Assembly: GCA_963643985.1 (NCBI GenBank)
Contig: CAVINP010000024.1
Coordinates: forward strand, 1-23,197
DNA from: SFTH01 sp963643985
GTDB taxonomy: Bacteria; Bacillota; Clostridia; Christensenellales; Aristaeellaceae
Direction of reading: 5' to 3'
Length of the DNA stretch: 23,197 bases
Made by a program: the position numbers and the translations under genes. Positions 16,065 through 23,180 of the stretch are shown piece after piece. The notes beneath the pieces are model-generated. The model was not told the DNA's origin. It made no database searches and saw nothing but the letters and a program-made list of their open reading frames with translations. Positions within the stretch are counted from its first letter, which is position 1. Every line of letters starts with the position of its first letter.

Positions 16065-16631
16065 ATGCGCACCAGCTGGGATCAGCTCTTTTCTCAAATA
16101 GAGTCCTGCAACAAGTGCCGCCTGTGCCAAACGCGCACACACGCCGTCCCCGGTGAGGGCGATCCCAAGGCCGATCTGATGTTCATCGGCGAGGGACCGG
16201 GGCACGATGAGGACGTGCAGGGGCGGCCCTTCGTCGGGCGTTCGGGAGAGCTGCTCACGCGCATGATCCGCGCCATAGGTCTGGAGCGCGAGCAGGTCTA
16301 CATCTGCAATGTGGTCAAGTGCAGACCGCCGCAGAACCGCAACCCAGAGGCGGACGAGGCAGCAGCCTGCCTGAACTATCTGCGCGCGCAGGTGGCGCTG
16401 GTGCGGCCCAAGGTGATTGTGCTGCTGGGCAAGGTGGCCTGCCTGTATACGCTGGGTGAAAATCTGTCGGTCATGCGCTCGCACGGCACGTGGATAGAGC
16501 GCAAGGGCGTGTATTTCATGCCCACGTTTCATCCCTCCTATCTGCTGCGCGAACCGGGCATGAAGCGTGCAGCCTGGGAGGACTTTCAAAAGATCCGTGA
16601 CAAACTTGCGGAACTGAAATCGGGAGAATAG
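16065..16631 (+). CDS. Uracil-DNA glycosylase, family 4 (Fe-S type)
   Basis: 188-residue family 4 uracil-DNA glycosylase, which removes uracil from DNA to start base-excision repair. Motif 1 is GEGPGHDEDVQGRPFVG at 42-58 and the C-terminal motif is FHPSYLLR at 155-162. The 4Fe-4S ligands are most likely C15, C18, C86 (VKCRPP) and C102, with the spacing expected for this family; C21, C81 and C126 are extra. GAGGGG precedes the ATG. A second, related gene follows with only 3 bp between the stop and its start, and its Shine-Dalgarno site lies inside this gene's end, so they are co-translated. Confidence 0.95.
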   Translation: MRTSWDQLFSQIESCNKCRLCQTRTHAVPGEGDPKADLMFIGEGPGHDEDVQGRPFVGRSGELLTRMIRAIGLEREQVYICNVVKCRPPQNRNPEADEAAACLNYLRAQVALVRPKVIVLLGKVACLYTLGENLSVMRSHGTWIERKGVYFMPTFHPSYLLREPGMKRAAWEDFQKIRDKLAELKSGE

Positions 16632-16634
16632 CAT

Positions 16635-17234
16635 ATGCAAGCGGAACTTCTGCGGCTGCAGTCGGAGCTGGAGGCAGCCATAACCCGGGCCTATCCGGAT
16701 GAAGGAAAAATACCGGTGCACGGTGAGGGCAGTGTGGGCGCACGCGTGATGCTTATCGGCGAGGCTCCGGGCGAACAGGAGACGCTGCAGCGCAGACCCT
16801 TTGTGGGCAAGGCCGGGAAGAATCTGAATGAGTTTCTGGAACTGGCGGGCATTGACAGGAGCGCACTCTACGTCTCCAACACCGTAAAATTTCGGCCCAC
16901 GCGCACATCCAAGGCCGGGCGCACCGTCAACCGCCCGCCAACGAGAAGCGAGATCGAATTCTTTCTGCCCTGGCTCAGGCGCGAGATAGAACTTGTTTCC
17001 CCGCAGACGGTGGTGACGCTGGGCAATGTGCCGCTGCGTGCGCTGACGGGTGCACAGGCGGTCATCGGCGCGGTTCACGGCCGCTTTCTGCAGGCAGAGG
17101 GCTTTGTACTCTATCCCATGTATCACCCCGCTTCCGTGATCTATAATCCGTCCCTGCGCGAAACCTACGTGCAGGACGTGCTGAATCTGGGCCGGTGGCT
17201 GAGCGCAAACCCGAAATCGGCAAATATTTTGTAA
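16635..17234 (+). CDS. Cysteine-free uracil-DNA glycosylase superfamily protein
   Basis: 199-residue paralog of the preceding glycosylase. It aligns over the core: GEAPGEQETLQRRPFVGKAG (42-61), LYVSNTVKFRPT (78-89), VVTLGNVPLRALTG and YHPASVIYN (163-171). It contains no cysteine at all. The N-terminal CxxC pair is absent, and F86 stands where the Fe-S cysteine of the neighbour is (VKFRPT against VKCRPP), so it cannot carry the usual 4Fe-4S cluster. An extended loop TSKAGRTVNRPPTR (91-104) replaces the region of the fourth ligand. The active-site motifs are kept, so it may still be a glycosylase with a changed fold anchor or specificity; activity is not shown by the sequence. ATG start with GGGAG upstream. 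Confidence 0.85.
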   Translation: MQAELLRLQSELEAAITRAYPDEGKIPVHGEGSVGARVMLIGEAPGEQETLQRRPFVGKAGKNLNEFLELAGIDRSALYVSNTVKFRPTRTSKAGRTVNRPPTRSEIEFFLPWLRREIELVSPQTVVTLGNVPLRALTGAQAVIGAVHGRFLQAEGFVLYPMYHPASVIYNPSLRETYVQDVLNLGRWLSANPKSANIL

Positions 17235-17248
17235 TAAAAACTGCGATA

Positions 17249-17265
17249 AAGTGAGATTATCACTT
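17249..17265. promoter_or_regulatory. Short inverted repeat in front of the zinc-ribbon operon
   Basis: AAGTGA, GATTA, TCACTT: 6-bp arms overlapping the start of the probable -35 box at 17264. Could be a small operator; chance cannot be excluded. Confidence 0.3.
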
Positions 17266-17291
17266 GCGCTTTGCACGCTTTTGTGTATAAT
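17264..17291 (+). promoter_or_regulatory. Predicted promoter of the zinc-ribbon / phosphoesterase / lipid kinase / QueH-BirA operon
   Basis: TTGCGC (17264-17269), 16-bp spacer, TATAAT (17286-17291). The -10 is consensus; the -35 is weak. Confidence 0.55.
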
Positions 17292-17337
17292 AACAGAGTA
17301 GCTATACGCTTATACGACTTTGGGAGGAAGAAAAGTC

Positions 17338-17757
17338 ATGGGTCTGATCAAATGCCCGCGCTGCGAGCTGAATTACATGCTGGATACGGAAAAGATGTGT
17401 TCCATCTGCAGGCGCGAAGTGCGAGGCGAACACGAACAGGATGAGATGATCGAGCTGTGCTCGGAGTGCGGCGAGAATCCCGTGGTGCCCGGCCAGGAAC
17501 TGTGCGCCTATTGCCTCAAGGAGCTTGCCTCGCGCAGCGACGATGACCAGCAGGATGAAGAGCACGGCGTGGCCAATGCATCCGATATCGGCATTGACTC
17601 CGTGAGCACGATGGACGAGATCGAGCTGGACATCGACAGCGATCTGGATGAAGATGCCATCAGCGAAGAAGACAAGGCCTTCTTCGGCAGCGATGACGAT
17701 GACGAGGAAGAAGAGAACGCAGAGAGCGACAAGAACACAAACGGCGGGAAAAAGTGA
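17338..17757 (+). CDS. Double zinc-ribbon protein with acidic tail, function unknown
   Basis: 139 residues, starting at MGLIKCPRC with GGGAGGAAG a few bases upstream. Four CxxC pairs are visible: C6/C9, C21/C24, C41/C44 and C56/C59, which fit two zinc-binding ribbons in the first 60 residues. The rest (about 67-131) is strongly acidic with runs such as SDDDDEEEEN, probably disordered. I do not recognise a characterised family. A zinc ribbon joined to an acidic tail could contact nucleic acid, RNA polymerase or another basic protein; this is inference. Its stop overlaps the next start by 4 bp (GTGA), so it leads a co-translated operon. Confidence 0.82.
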   Translation: MGLIKCPRCELNYMLDTEKMCSICRREVRGEHEQDEMIELCSECGENPVVPGQELCAYCLKELASRSDDDQQDEEHGVANASDIGIDSVSTMDEIELDIDSDLDEDAISEEDKAFFGSDDDDEEEENAESDKNTNGGKK

Positions 17758-18443
17758 GCGCGAAGATCTGGGCCATATCGGATCTTCATATGCCGGCGCA
17801 TCAGAAGCCGATGGATATATTCGGCGATCACTGGGTCAACCATGTGCAGCGCATCAGCGAAGACTGGCGTGCACGCGTGGCAGAGGAAGACATCGTGCTG
17901 CTGCCGGGTGATCTGACCTGGGCCATGCATCTGGAGGAAGCCCGCGAGGATCTGGATCGGATCGCCGCACTGCCGGGCAGGAAGATACTGCTCAAGGGCA
18001 ATCACGACTACTGGTGGAGTTCCATCGCACGTCTGCGTGGCATTCTTCAGCCGGGCTGTTTCGCCATTCAGAACGACAGCCTTCTCATGGACGGCATACT
18101 CTTTGCCGGGTCGCGCGGATGGCTGCTGCCCTCGGATGAGACGGCGGATTCGGACGATGCACGCATATTCCGTCGCGAACGTCAGCGCCTGGAGATGTCG
18201 CTCAAGTCCGCGCGTGCAAAGAGTGCGGACGCGCCGCTGATCGCCATGATGCACTACCCGCCGCGCAGCGAGGCGCAGACGGGCTTTTCGGATATACTCA
18301 AGGCCTACGGTGCGTATCATGTGGTCTACGGCCATCTGCACGGTGCGGGACTGAGCACGGCCGTGACAGGCGAAATAGACGGGCTGTGCTATCACCAGGT
18401 CTCCTGCGACGGCCTGGATTTTCGCATGGCGCAGATAATATGA
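17754..18443 (+). CDS. Metallophosphoesterase
   Basis: 229-residue calcineurin-like phosphoesterase with a two-metal active site. The ordered motifs are D10-x-H12 (ISDLHM), GDLTW with D53, GNHDYW with N83 and H84, H167 in MMHYPP, and GHLHG with H194 and H196. The substrate is unknown; family members cleave phosphomonoesters or phosphodiesters. No signal peptide or membrane segment is seen, so it is cytoplasmic. The GTG start overlaps the zinc-ribbon gene stop by 4 bp, with only a weak GCGGG Shine-Dalgarno site, which suggests translational coupling. A lipid kinase follows 34 bp later, so a role in phospholipid or lipid-phosphate metabolism is possible but unproven. Confidence 0.93.
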   Translation: MSAKIWAISDLHMPAHQKPMDIFGDHWVNHVQRISEDWRARVAEEDIVLLPGDLTWAMHLEEAREDLDRIAALPGRKILLKGNHDYWWSSIARLRGILQPGCFAIQNDSLLMDGILFAGSRGWLLPSDETADSDDARIFRRERQRLEMSLKSARAKSADAPLIAMMHYPPRSEAQTGFSDILKAYGAYHVVYGHLHGAGLSTAVTGEIDGLCYHQVSCDGLDFRMAQII

Positions 18444-18477
18444 CCAAAACAGATGGTAAGACAGAGAGGTATGAAGC

Positions 18478-19422
18478 ATGCAAGAGAAATTACTGCTGCT
18501 TTTGAATCCCTGCGCAGGGCAAAGGCGAGCAAACCGCTTTTTGCCGGAAATCATCCGGCTGTACAATGATCGCGGCTACGACTGCATCTGCTACGTGACG
18601 GCCGGAAACGGCGATGCCACGCGCTACCTTGAACAGCGAGCGGCAGACTTTGACCGCATCGTGTGCATCGGCGGTGACGGTACGCTCAATGAGACCATTG
18701 CCGGCCTGCTTTGCGCGAATGTGGACTGCCCCGTGGGCTATATTCCCGCGGGTACGACGAACGACTATGCAAGCAGTCTGGGGCTGTCCTCGGACATCAT
18801 GCATGCGGCGGCGGACGCGGTGGACGGCAAGGCATTTCGCTTTGATCTGGGGCTGTTCAACGGGCGAAGCTTTATCTATACGGCGTCCTGCGGTGCCTTT
18901 GCCAGGACGAGCTACACCACGCCCCAGCTGAGCAAGAACCTGTTGGGGCATCTGGCCTACGTGCTCGAGGGCATCAAGGATCTGCCCACGCTCAAGCCGA
19001 TACACGTAAAGGCCACGGTGGGGGAGAGAGTCTACGAGGATGAATACATATTCTGCTCCGTCACCAATTCCGTCTCCGTGGGCGGCATACTCAAGCTCGA
19101 CCGCGATCTGGTGCGCCTTAACGACGGCGTCTTTGAAGTGCTGCTGGTCAAGAACCCGACGACGCCCGCGCAGTGGACGCGCGTGATTGCCGCGCTGACG
19201 AGCAGCGAACTGAACAACGAAATGATTGATTTCTTCACGGCCGATTCGATCCGCATCGAGACGGCAGAGGACGTGGAGTGGACGCTCGACGGCGAACGCG
19301 GCGAGTGCGGCAGAACGTTTGAAGTGCAGAACCTCCATCAGCGCATAGCTCTGATGCTGCCGGAGGCCGCCGAGGCGACCCTGCCGATAGAGGGAAAACA
19401 GGATGCAGAATTATCAGATTGA
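18478..19422 (+). CDS. Diacylglycerol kinase family lipid kinase (YegS/DagK type)
   Basis: 314-residue lipid kinase of the DAGK catalytic family, which phosphorylates diacylglycerol or related lipids at the membrane face using ATP. Evidence: the N-terminal LLLNPCAGQRRA, the nucleotide-binding GGDGTLNE (65-72), the IPAGTTNDYASSLG block (89-102), the VSVGGILKLD region, and the C-terminal DGERGE strand. Whether it is a true DgkB-like enzyme recycling diacylglycerol is not determinable; the length is close to that family. GAGAGGT lies seven bases before the ATG. The last 20 bp overlap the QueH-BirA gene. Confidence 0.94.
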   Translation: MQEKLLLLLNPCAGQRRANRFLPEIIRLYNDRGYDCICYVTAGNGDATRYLEQRAADFDRIVCIGGDGTLNETIAGLLCANVDCPVGYIPAGTTNDYASSLGLSSDIMHAAADAVDGKAFRFDLGLFNGRSFIYTASCGAFARTSYTTPQLSKNLLGHLAYVLEGIKDLPTLKPIHVKATVGERVYEDEYIFCSVTNSVSVGGILKLDRDLVRLNDGVFEVLLVKNPTTPAQWTRVIAALTSSELNNEMIDFFTADSIRIETAEDVEWTLDGERGECGRTFEVQNLHQRIALMLPEAAEATLPIEGKQDAELSD

Positions 19423-20803
19423 AATGGAACGTGAGCTGGCCGAAATTCGCAGGAGCGGGTTTCGGCCACTTCTTGTGCTGCACGCCTGCTGTGCGCCCTG
19501 CTCGAGCGCGGTGCTGGAGCGCCTGAGCGAGGACTTCAGGATCGTCGTGTATTTTTTCAACCCCAACATTGCCCCCGAGGCGGAGTTTACGCGCCGCGCG
19601 GACGAGGAAGAGCGACTGGTGCGCGAAATGGGGCTGCAGGACGTCCGGGTCGTGCGCGAAAAATATGACGATAGGGCATTTTACAATGCCGTGCGCGGAC
19701 ACGAGGAAGATCCCGAAGGCGGCGACCGCTGCGGTATCTGCTTCAGGCTTCGCCTTGAGGCGACGGCACGCTACGCGGCAGGCATCGGCGCGGACTACTT
19801 CACGACATCGCTCACCATATCGCCGCTCAAGAATGCGGAGCGTTTAAATTCGATCGGCCGGGAGGTCGCCGAAAGGTACGGCGTGAAGCTGCTCCCTTCG
19901 GACTTCAAAAAGAAAAACGGCTATGCAAGATCGCTCGAACTTTCCCGCGAATACGCGCTCTACCGTCAGGACTACTGTGGCTGCGTTTTTTCAAAGCGCG
20001 AGGCACAGGATCGCCGTGCAGCACGCCTGGATTTGGATGCAGTCCGCGAGGGGATGCAGCCGGGCGACATCGGCTATGTGATCGAGCATCACGAGGAGAT
20101 CGATTCCACCAACAACCGCGCCAGGGTTTTGGCAACGGAGGGCGCGCCGCACGGCACGGTGGTGCTGGCCGACCGCCAGACGGCGGGACGCGGCCGCTTT
20201 GCCAGACCCTTCTATTCGCCGGGGCAGGCAGGTGTCTATATGTCGGTCATCCTCAGACCCGAAATTGCGCCGGAACAGGCCGTGCTGATCACGCCCATGG
20301 CGGCAGTGGCCGTGGCACGGGCGATGGAGCGCGTTGCGGGCGTACGGGCCGGCATCAAGTGGATCAATGATGTCTATCTGAATGACAAAAAAGCCTGCGG
20401 CATACTCTGCGAGGCAGGCATGGATGCGCAGGCAGGGAAACTGAAATACGTCGTGATGGGCATCGGCATCAATGTGGGTCGCATGCACTTTCCGCACGAA
20501 CTGGAGAACACGGCTACGTCCCTGAGCAATGCCTGCGGCCATGCCGTGTCCCGAACGGAATTTCTGGCGGCACTGCTGCGGGAACTGACGGAACTGTGGC
20601 CCAAACTGGCCGATGAAGAGGTGCTGCGCGAGAGCCGAGAACGCTCGATCGTGATCGGCCGGGATGTGCTCGTCCTGCGCGGAGATGAGCAGTTCATGGC
20701 GCACGCTGTGGACATTGCCGCGGACGGCAGCCTGATCGTCGACACGGCAGGCGGCGAAAGGCTGAGCCTGCATTCGGGCGAGGTGAGCCTGAAACTGCGC
20801 TAA
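19403..20803 (+). CDS. Fused epoxyqueuosine reductase QueH and biotin-protein ligase BirA
   Basis: One uninterrupted 466-codon frame covers two normally separate enzymes. Residues about 1-205 are QueH (DUF208), which reduces epoxyqueuosine to queuosine in tRNA. They show HACCAPCSS with C29/C30, GDRCGIC with C110/C113, TTSLTISPLKN and DYCGC with C192/C194. Residues about 225-466 are a class I biotin-protein ligase (catalytic plus C-terminal domain, no DNA-binding domain), which attaches biotin to carboxylases. They show the GRGR adenylation motif (262-265), KWINDVYLNDKKACGIL (319-335) and MGIGINVG (352-359). The linker is about 20 residues. Start ATG with GAGGGAA upstream; it overlaps the lipid kinase gene by 20 bp. 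A sequencing or assembly error joining two frames cannot be fully excluded. The end overlaps the convergent ABC gene by 4 bp. Confidence 0.92.
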   Translation: MQNYQIEMERELAEIRRSGFRPLLVLHACCAPCSSAVLERLSEDFRIVVYFFNPNIAPEAEFTRRADEEERLVREMGLQDVRVVREKYDDRAFYNAVRGHEEDPEGGDRCGICFRLRLEATARYAAGIGADYFTTSLTISPLKNAERLNSIGREVAERYGVKLLPSDFKKKNGYARSLELSREYALYRQDYCGCVFSKREAQDRRAARLDLDAVREGMQPGDIGYVIEHHEEIDSTNNRARVLATEGAPHGTVVLADRQTAGRGRFARPFYSPGQAGVYMSVILRPEIAPEQAVLITPMAAVAVARAMERVAGVRAGIKWINDVYLNDKKACGILCEAGMDAQAGKLKYVVMGIGINVGRMHFPHELENTATSLSNACGHAVSRTEFLAALLRELTELWPKLADEEVLRESRERSIVIGRDVLVLRGDEQFMAHAVDIAADGSLIVDTAGGERLSLHSGEVSLKLR

Positions 20804-21375
20804 ATCCGAAGCAATTCCGCGCCCAGCAGATCGGCATCCCCCGCATCGTGCGTGGCACAGATCAGCGTCCTGCCGGCGCATTCACGCGATATCAGCGCTG
20901 CGGCGCGGCGGCGGTTTTCGGCATCCAGCCCCGCAAATGGCTCATCGAGCAGCATCAGGTCAAAGTCGGCGGCGAGGGCGCGTGCGATGGCGATGCGCCT
21001 GCGCATGCCGCCGCTGAACGAGGCCACGGGGCTGCGGGCCTCGCCGGGGTCAATGCCGAGCCCGGTCAGCAGCGTGGGTACGTCGTTTTTCGTAAAGCCG
21101 CGGCGGGCGCAGAGCAGTATGTTTTTCTCTGCCGTCATATGCTCAAAGAGCCGATCTTCCTGAAAGACCGCGCTCTTTTTTTGCGATTCAAAGCCCGAAA
21201 TGCGTCCGCTGTCGGGCACAATCAGGCCGGCCGCCAGGCGCAGCAGCGTGGTTTTTCCGCGACCGGAGGGCGCGGTGATGCAGGTGGCACTGCCCAAGGC
21301 AAAGCGGCGGGAAAAACTGTCAAACACCTGCTTTTCCCCGAAGGCGATGCTTATACGTTCAAATGCGAGATCCAC
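20800..21375 (-). CDS. ABC transporter ATP-binding protein of an NMT1/SsuA-type system
   Basis: 191-residue ATPase that energises uptake through the neighbouring permease. Motifs: Walker A APSGRGKTT (35-43), Q-loop Q72 in VFQEDRLF, signature SFSGGMRRR (119-127), Walker B LMLLDEPFAGLD (140-151) and switch H176 in CATHD. It is shorter than usual (most in this family have 230-260 residues) because it stops soon after the H-loop; the core is complete. I start at the GTG at 21375, since GGGAGG lies seven bases upstream and the frame further upstream is only an alternative reading of the permease gene. It overlaps the permease 3' end by 17 bp. Confidence 0.93.
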   Translation of the reverse strand: MDLAFERISIAFGEKQVFDSFSRRFALGSATCITAPSGRGKTTLLRLAAGLIVPDSGRISGFESQKKSAVFQEDRLFEHMTAEKNILLCARRGFTKNDVPTLLTGLGIDPGEARSPVASFSGGMRRRIAIARALAADFDLMLLDEPFAGLDAENRRRAAALISRECAGRTLICATHDAGDADLLGAELLRI

Positions 21376-22123
21376 GGCAAAGCCTCCCTTCCCAGATGTG
21401 CAGCAGGTACCCCAGCAGCCTTGAGCATGCGGCGCTGAGCAGTATGAGCGCCACGGTCCAGGCCAGCAGTTCACCGTTCATCAGATAGACTTTGGCGCGG
21501 TAGAGCCGTTCGCCGACGGTGCCGCCCGGGATGCAGATCAGCTCCGCCGCCACGCCGGATTTGAATGCCATGCCGATGGCCGAAGCACAGCCAACAGCCA
21601 TGCCGGGCAGCGCGGGCAACACGTGGCAGTACAGAATTCTGCGCACGCGTGGCAGGCGAAACAGGCGTGCCATCTCGAGCATCTTCGGATCGGTTCGCCC
21701 GATTTCCGCCAGCGTGGACGCATAAATCAGGGGATAGGTGACCATGGCGGATATGAAGACGGACAGACTGCGCGAGGGCAGCCAGAACAGCGCCAGTACC
21801 ACGTAGGAGGCCACCGGTATGGCGCGTATGACGGCGTAGAGCGGTGCTATAATCTCACGAAACAGGTGGTGGTGTGCGCTGCAGACCGCCGTGAATACGC
21901 CCGATACGAGGCCGATTGCAAAGCCTGAAAGTATGTGCAGGGCGGAACAGAGCAGCGCCTGCCAGAAATCGGCCGTCAGCGCCAGCGAGCACAGGCGTTC
22001 GAGCACCTGCAGCGGCGAGGACAGTATGAAGTCACGGCCGATGCACATGGCCAGCAGTTGCCACAGCCCCAGCCAGAGCAGGGCAATGCAGACCCTGAGC
22101 ACGATCTTTTGTTTACCCCGCAT
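21359..22123 (-). CDS. ABC transporter permease of an NMT1/SsuA-type system
   Basis: 254-residue integral-membrane permease of the binding-protein-dependent (BPD_transp_1) family used by sulfonate, nitrate, taurine and thiamine-precursor importers. About six hydrophobic segments are seen, beginning with VLRVCIALLWLGLWQLLA. The EAA cytoplasmic loop that docks the ATPase reads EMARLFRLPRVRRILYCHVLPAL. I start at MRGKQKIVL (22123), whose ATG lies inside the last codons of the binding-protein gene (11-bp overlap). No strong Shine-Dalgarno site is present, so coupled translation is likely. A GTG 54 bases upstream is a poorer choice. Confidence 0.93.
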   Translation of the reverse strand: MRGKQKIVLRVCIALLWLGLWQLLAMCIGRDFILSSPLQVLERLCSLALTADFWQALLCSALHILSGFAIGLVSGVFTAVCSAHHHLFREIIAPLYAVIRAIPVASYVVLALFWLPSRSLSVFISAMVTYPLIYASTLAEIGRTDPKMLEMARLFRLPRVRRILYCHVLPALPGMAVGCASAIGMAFKSGVAAELICIPGGTVGERLYRAKVYLMNGELLAWTVALILLSAACSRLLGYLLHIWEGRLCRGSRI

Positions 22124-23048
22124 AATAGAAATCGTCGTCCGGCAGCGCACCGCCCACGGACGCAGAATCCGCCTCACAGAGCACGCCGAGATAGCCGGAG
22201 AGCTTGGTCTTCATCTCTTCGCCCCGGATAAAGCAGATGTTGCACGCGGGCAGGGCCTGCTCGGCCACCGCAGCGGGCACGATATCGAATTTTTCGATCA
22301 ACGCGGCTGCGTCGGCGGTATTGGCGTTGACCCATTCGACGGAGGCAGCATAGTCGTCCATGAATGCGGACACAATTTCGGAATTGTCCCGGACGAACAC
22401 GCGGCGGGCCACGACCACGCCCGTGATCAGTGCGCTGCCGTTTTGCAGTGCATCCCATTCGGCATTGAGGTCGATGGCCACGCGCATTCCGGGGGCCTTG
22501 CTCAGCGCGGTCGTGATGAACGGCTGTGGCAGCAGCGCGAGTGAGCCTTCATCGCTCAGCAGCGCGGAGAGGCATTCGCTGTGCTCGGCCTTGTATTCCA
22601 CCGTTACGTCCGCGCCCGGCTCCAAACCGTTTGCACGCAGTATGTAGTTGAGTGCGTACTCCGGCGTGGCACCCTTGCCCGCGGAGTAGATCGTGCGCCC
22701 CTTGAGATCGGCAATGCCGTTCACGCTATCGTCGGTGGTGACGATGTAGAGCACACCCAATGTATTGACGGCCAGCACCTCTATTTCGCCTTCCATGCGC
22801 TGATAGAGCACGGCAGCCAGGTTCGCGGGCAGTGCTGCAATGTCGATCTCGCCCTTGGCCAGCTTCGGCGTGATTTCGTCTGCCGCGGCACAGATTTCAA
22901 AATCATAGTTATCGCTTTCATTCATCATGGCCACCATGCCCATGGCCGTCGGTCCCTTGAGCGCTGCCACGCGCACGCCTTCGCCCAGTGCACAGCATGT
23001 GCACACAAGAGAGAAAACCAGCATCAGCGCGACAAATTTCTTCATCAT
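22113..23048 (-). CDS. ABC transporter substrate-binding protein (NMT1/SsuA-like)
   Basis: 311-residue receptor for a small-molecule importer, first gene of a three-gene minus-strand operon. The signal peptide is MMKKFVALMLVFSLVCTCCALG with cleavage near ALG-EG. The mature part begins VRVAALKGPTAMGMVAMM, and includes GEIDIAALPANLAAVLYQR and GKGATPEYALNYILRANGL, which are typical of NMT1/THI5-like and SsuA-like proteins. The ligand cannot be told; aliphatic sulfonates, nitrate/taurine or a thiamine-precursor pyrimidine are candidates, and no thiamine riboswitch is visible upstream. No lipobox cysteine fits. The start is 23048, with AGAGGTG upstream; 23045 is equally possible. Confidence 0.92.
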   Translation of the reverse strand: MMKKFVALMLVFSLVCTCCALGEGVRVAALKGPTAMGMVAMMNESDNYDFEICAAADEITPKLAKGEIDIAALPANLAAVLYQRMEGEIEVLAVNTLGVLYIVTTDDSVNGIADLKGRTIYSAGKGATPEYALNYILRANGLEPGADVTVEYKAEHSECLSALLSDEGSLALLPQPFITTALSKAPGMRVAIDLNAEWDALQNGSALITGVVVARRVFVRDNSEIVSAFMDDYAASVEWVNANTADAAALIEKFDIVPAAVAEQALPACNICFIRGEEMKTKLSGYLGVLCEADSASVGGALPDDDFYYAG

Positions 23049-23071
23049 TAAACACCTCTTACCCATACAAA

Positions 23072-23092
23072 CTGCATATATTGTAGATGCAG
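23072..23092. promoter_or_regulatory. Inverted repeat covering the -10 of the binding-protein promoter
   Basis: CTGCAT, nine bases, ATGCAG: perfect 6-bp arms flanking the -10 element at 23080-23085. This is where a repressor could bind. The regulator is unknown. Confidence 0.4.
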
Positions 23093-23108
23093 AGCGCATT
23101 CTTGTCAA
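23080..23108 (-). promoter_or_regulatory. Predicted promoter of the NMT1/SsuA-type ABC operon
   Basis: Minus strand: perfect TTGACA (23108-23103), 17-bp spacer, TACAAT (23085-23080), about 30 bp before the start codon. Confidence 0.85.
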
Positions 23109-23142
23109 GAGATGTGATATCGGCGATCCGAGATAAACCAAT

Positions 23143-23180
23143 AAAAAAGAGAGCTGCCGCAATTGCACGGCAGCTCCCTT
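23143..23180 (-). terminator. Terminator for a gene beyond the right edge
   Basis: Minus strand: GAGCTGCCG, eight-base loop, CGGCAGCTC, then TCTTTTTT. A perfect 9-bp GC-rich stem with a U-run; it must end a minus-strand transcript that begins outside the window. Confidence 0.85.

Noticed and set aside
16029..17276. 415-codon minus-strand frame opposite both glycosylase genes
   Set aside because: Both plus-strand genes carry clear family motifs and ribosome sites; the antisense frame has neither.
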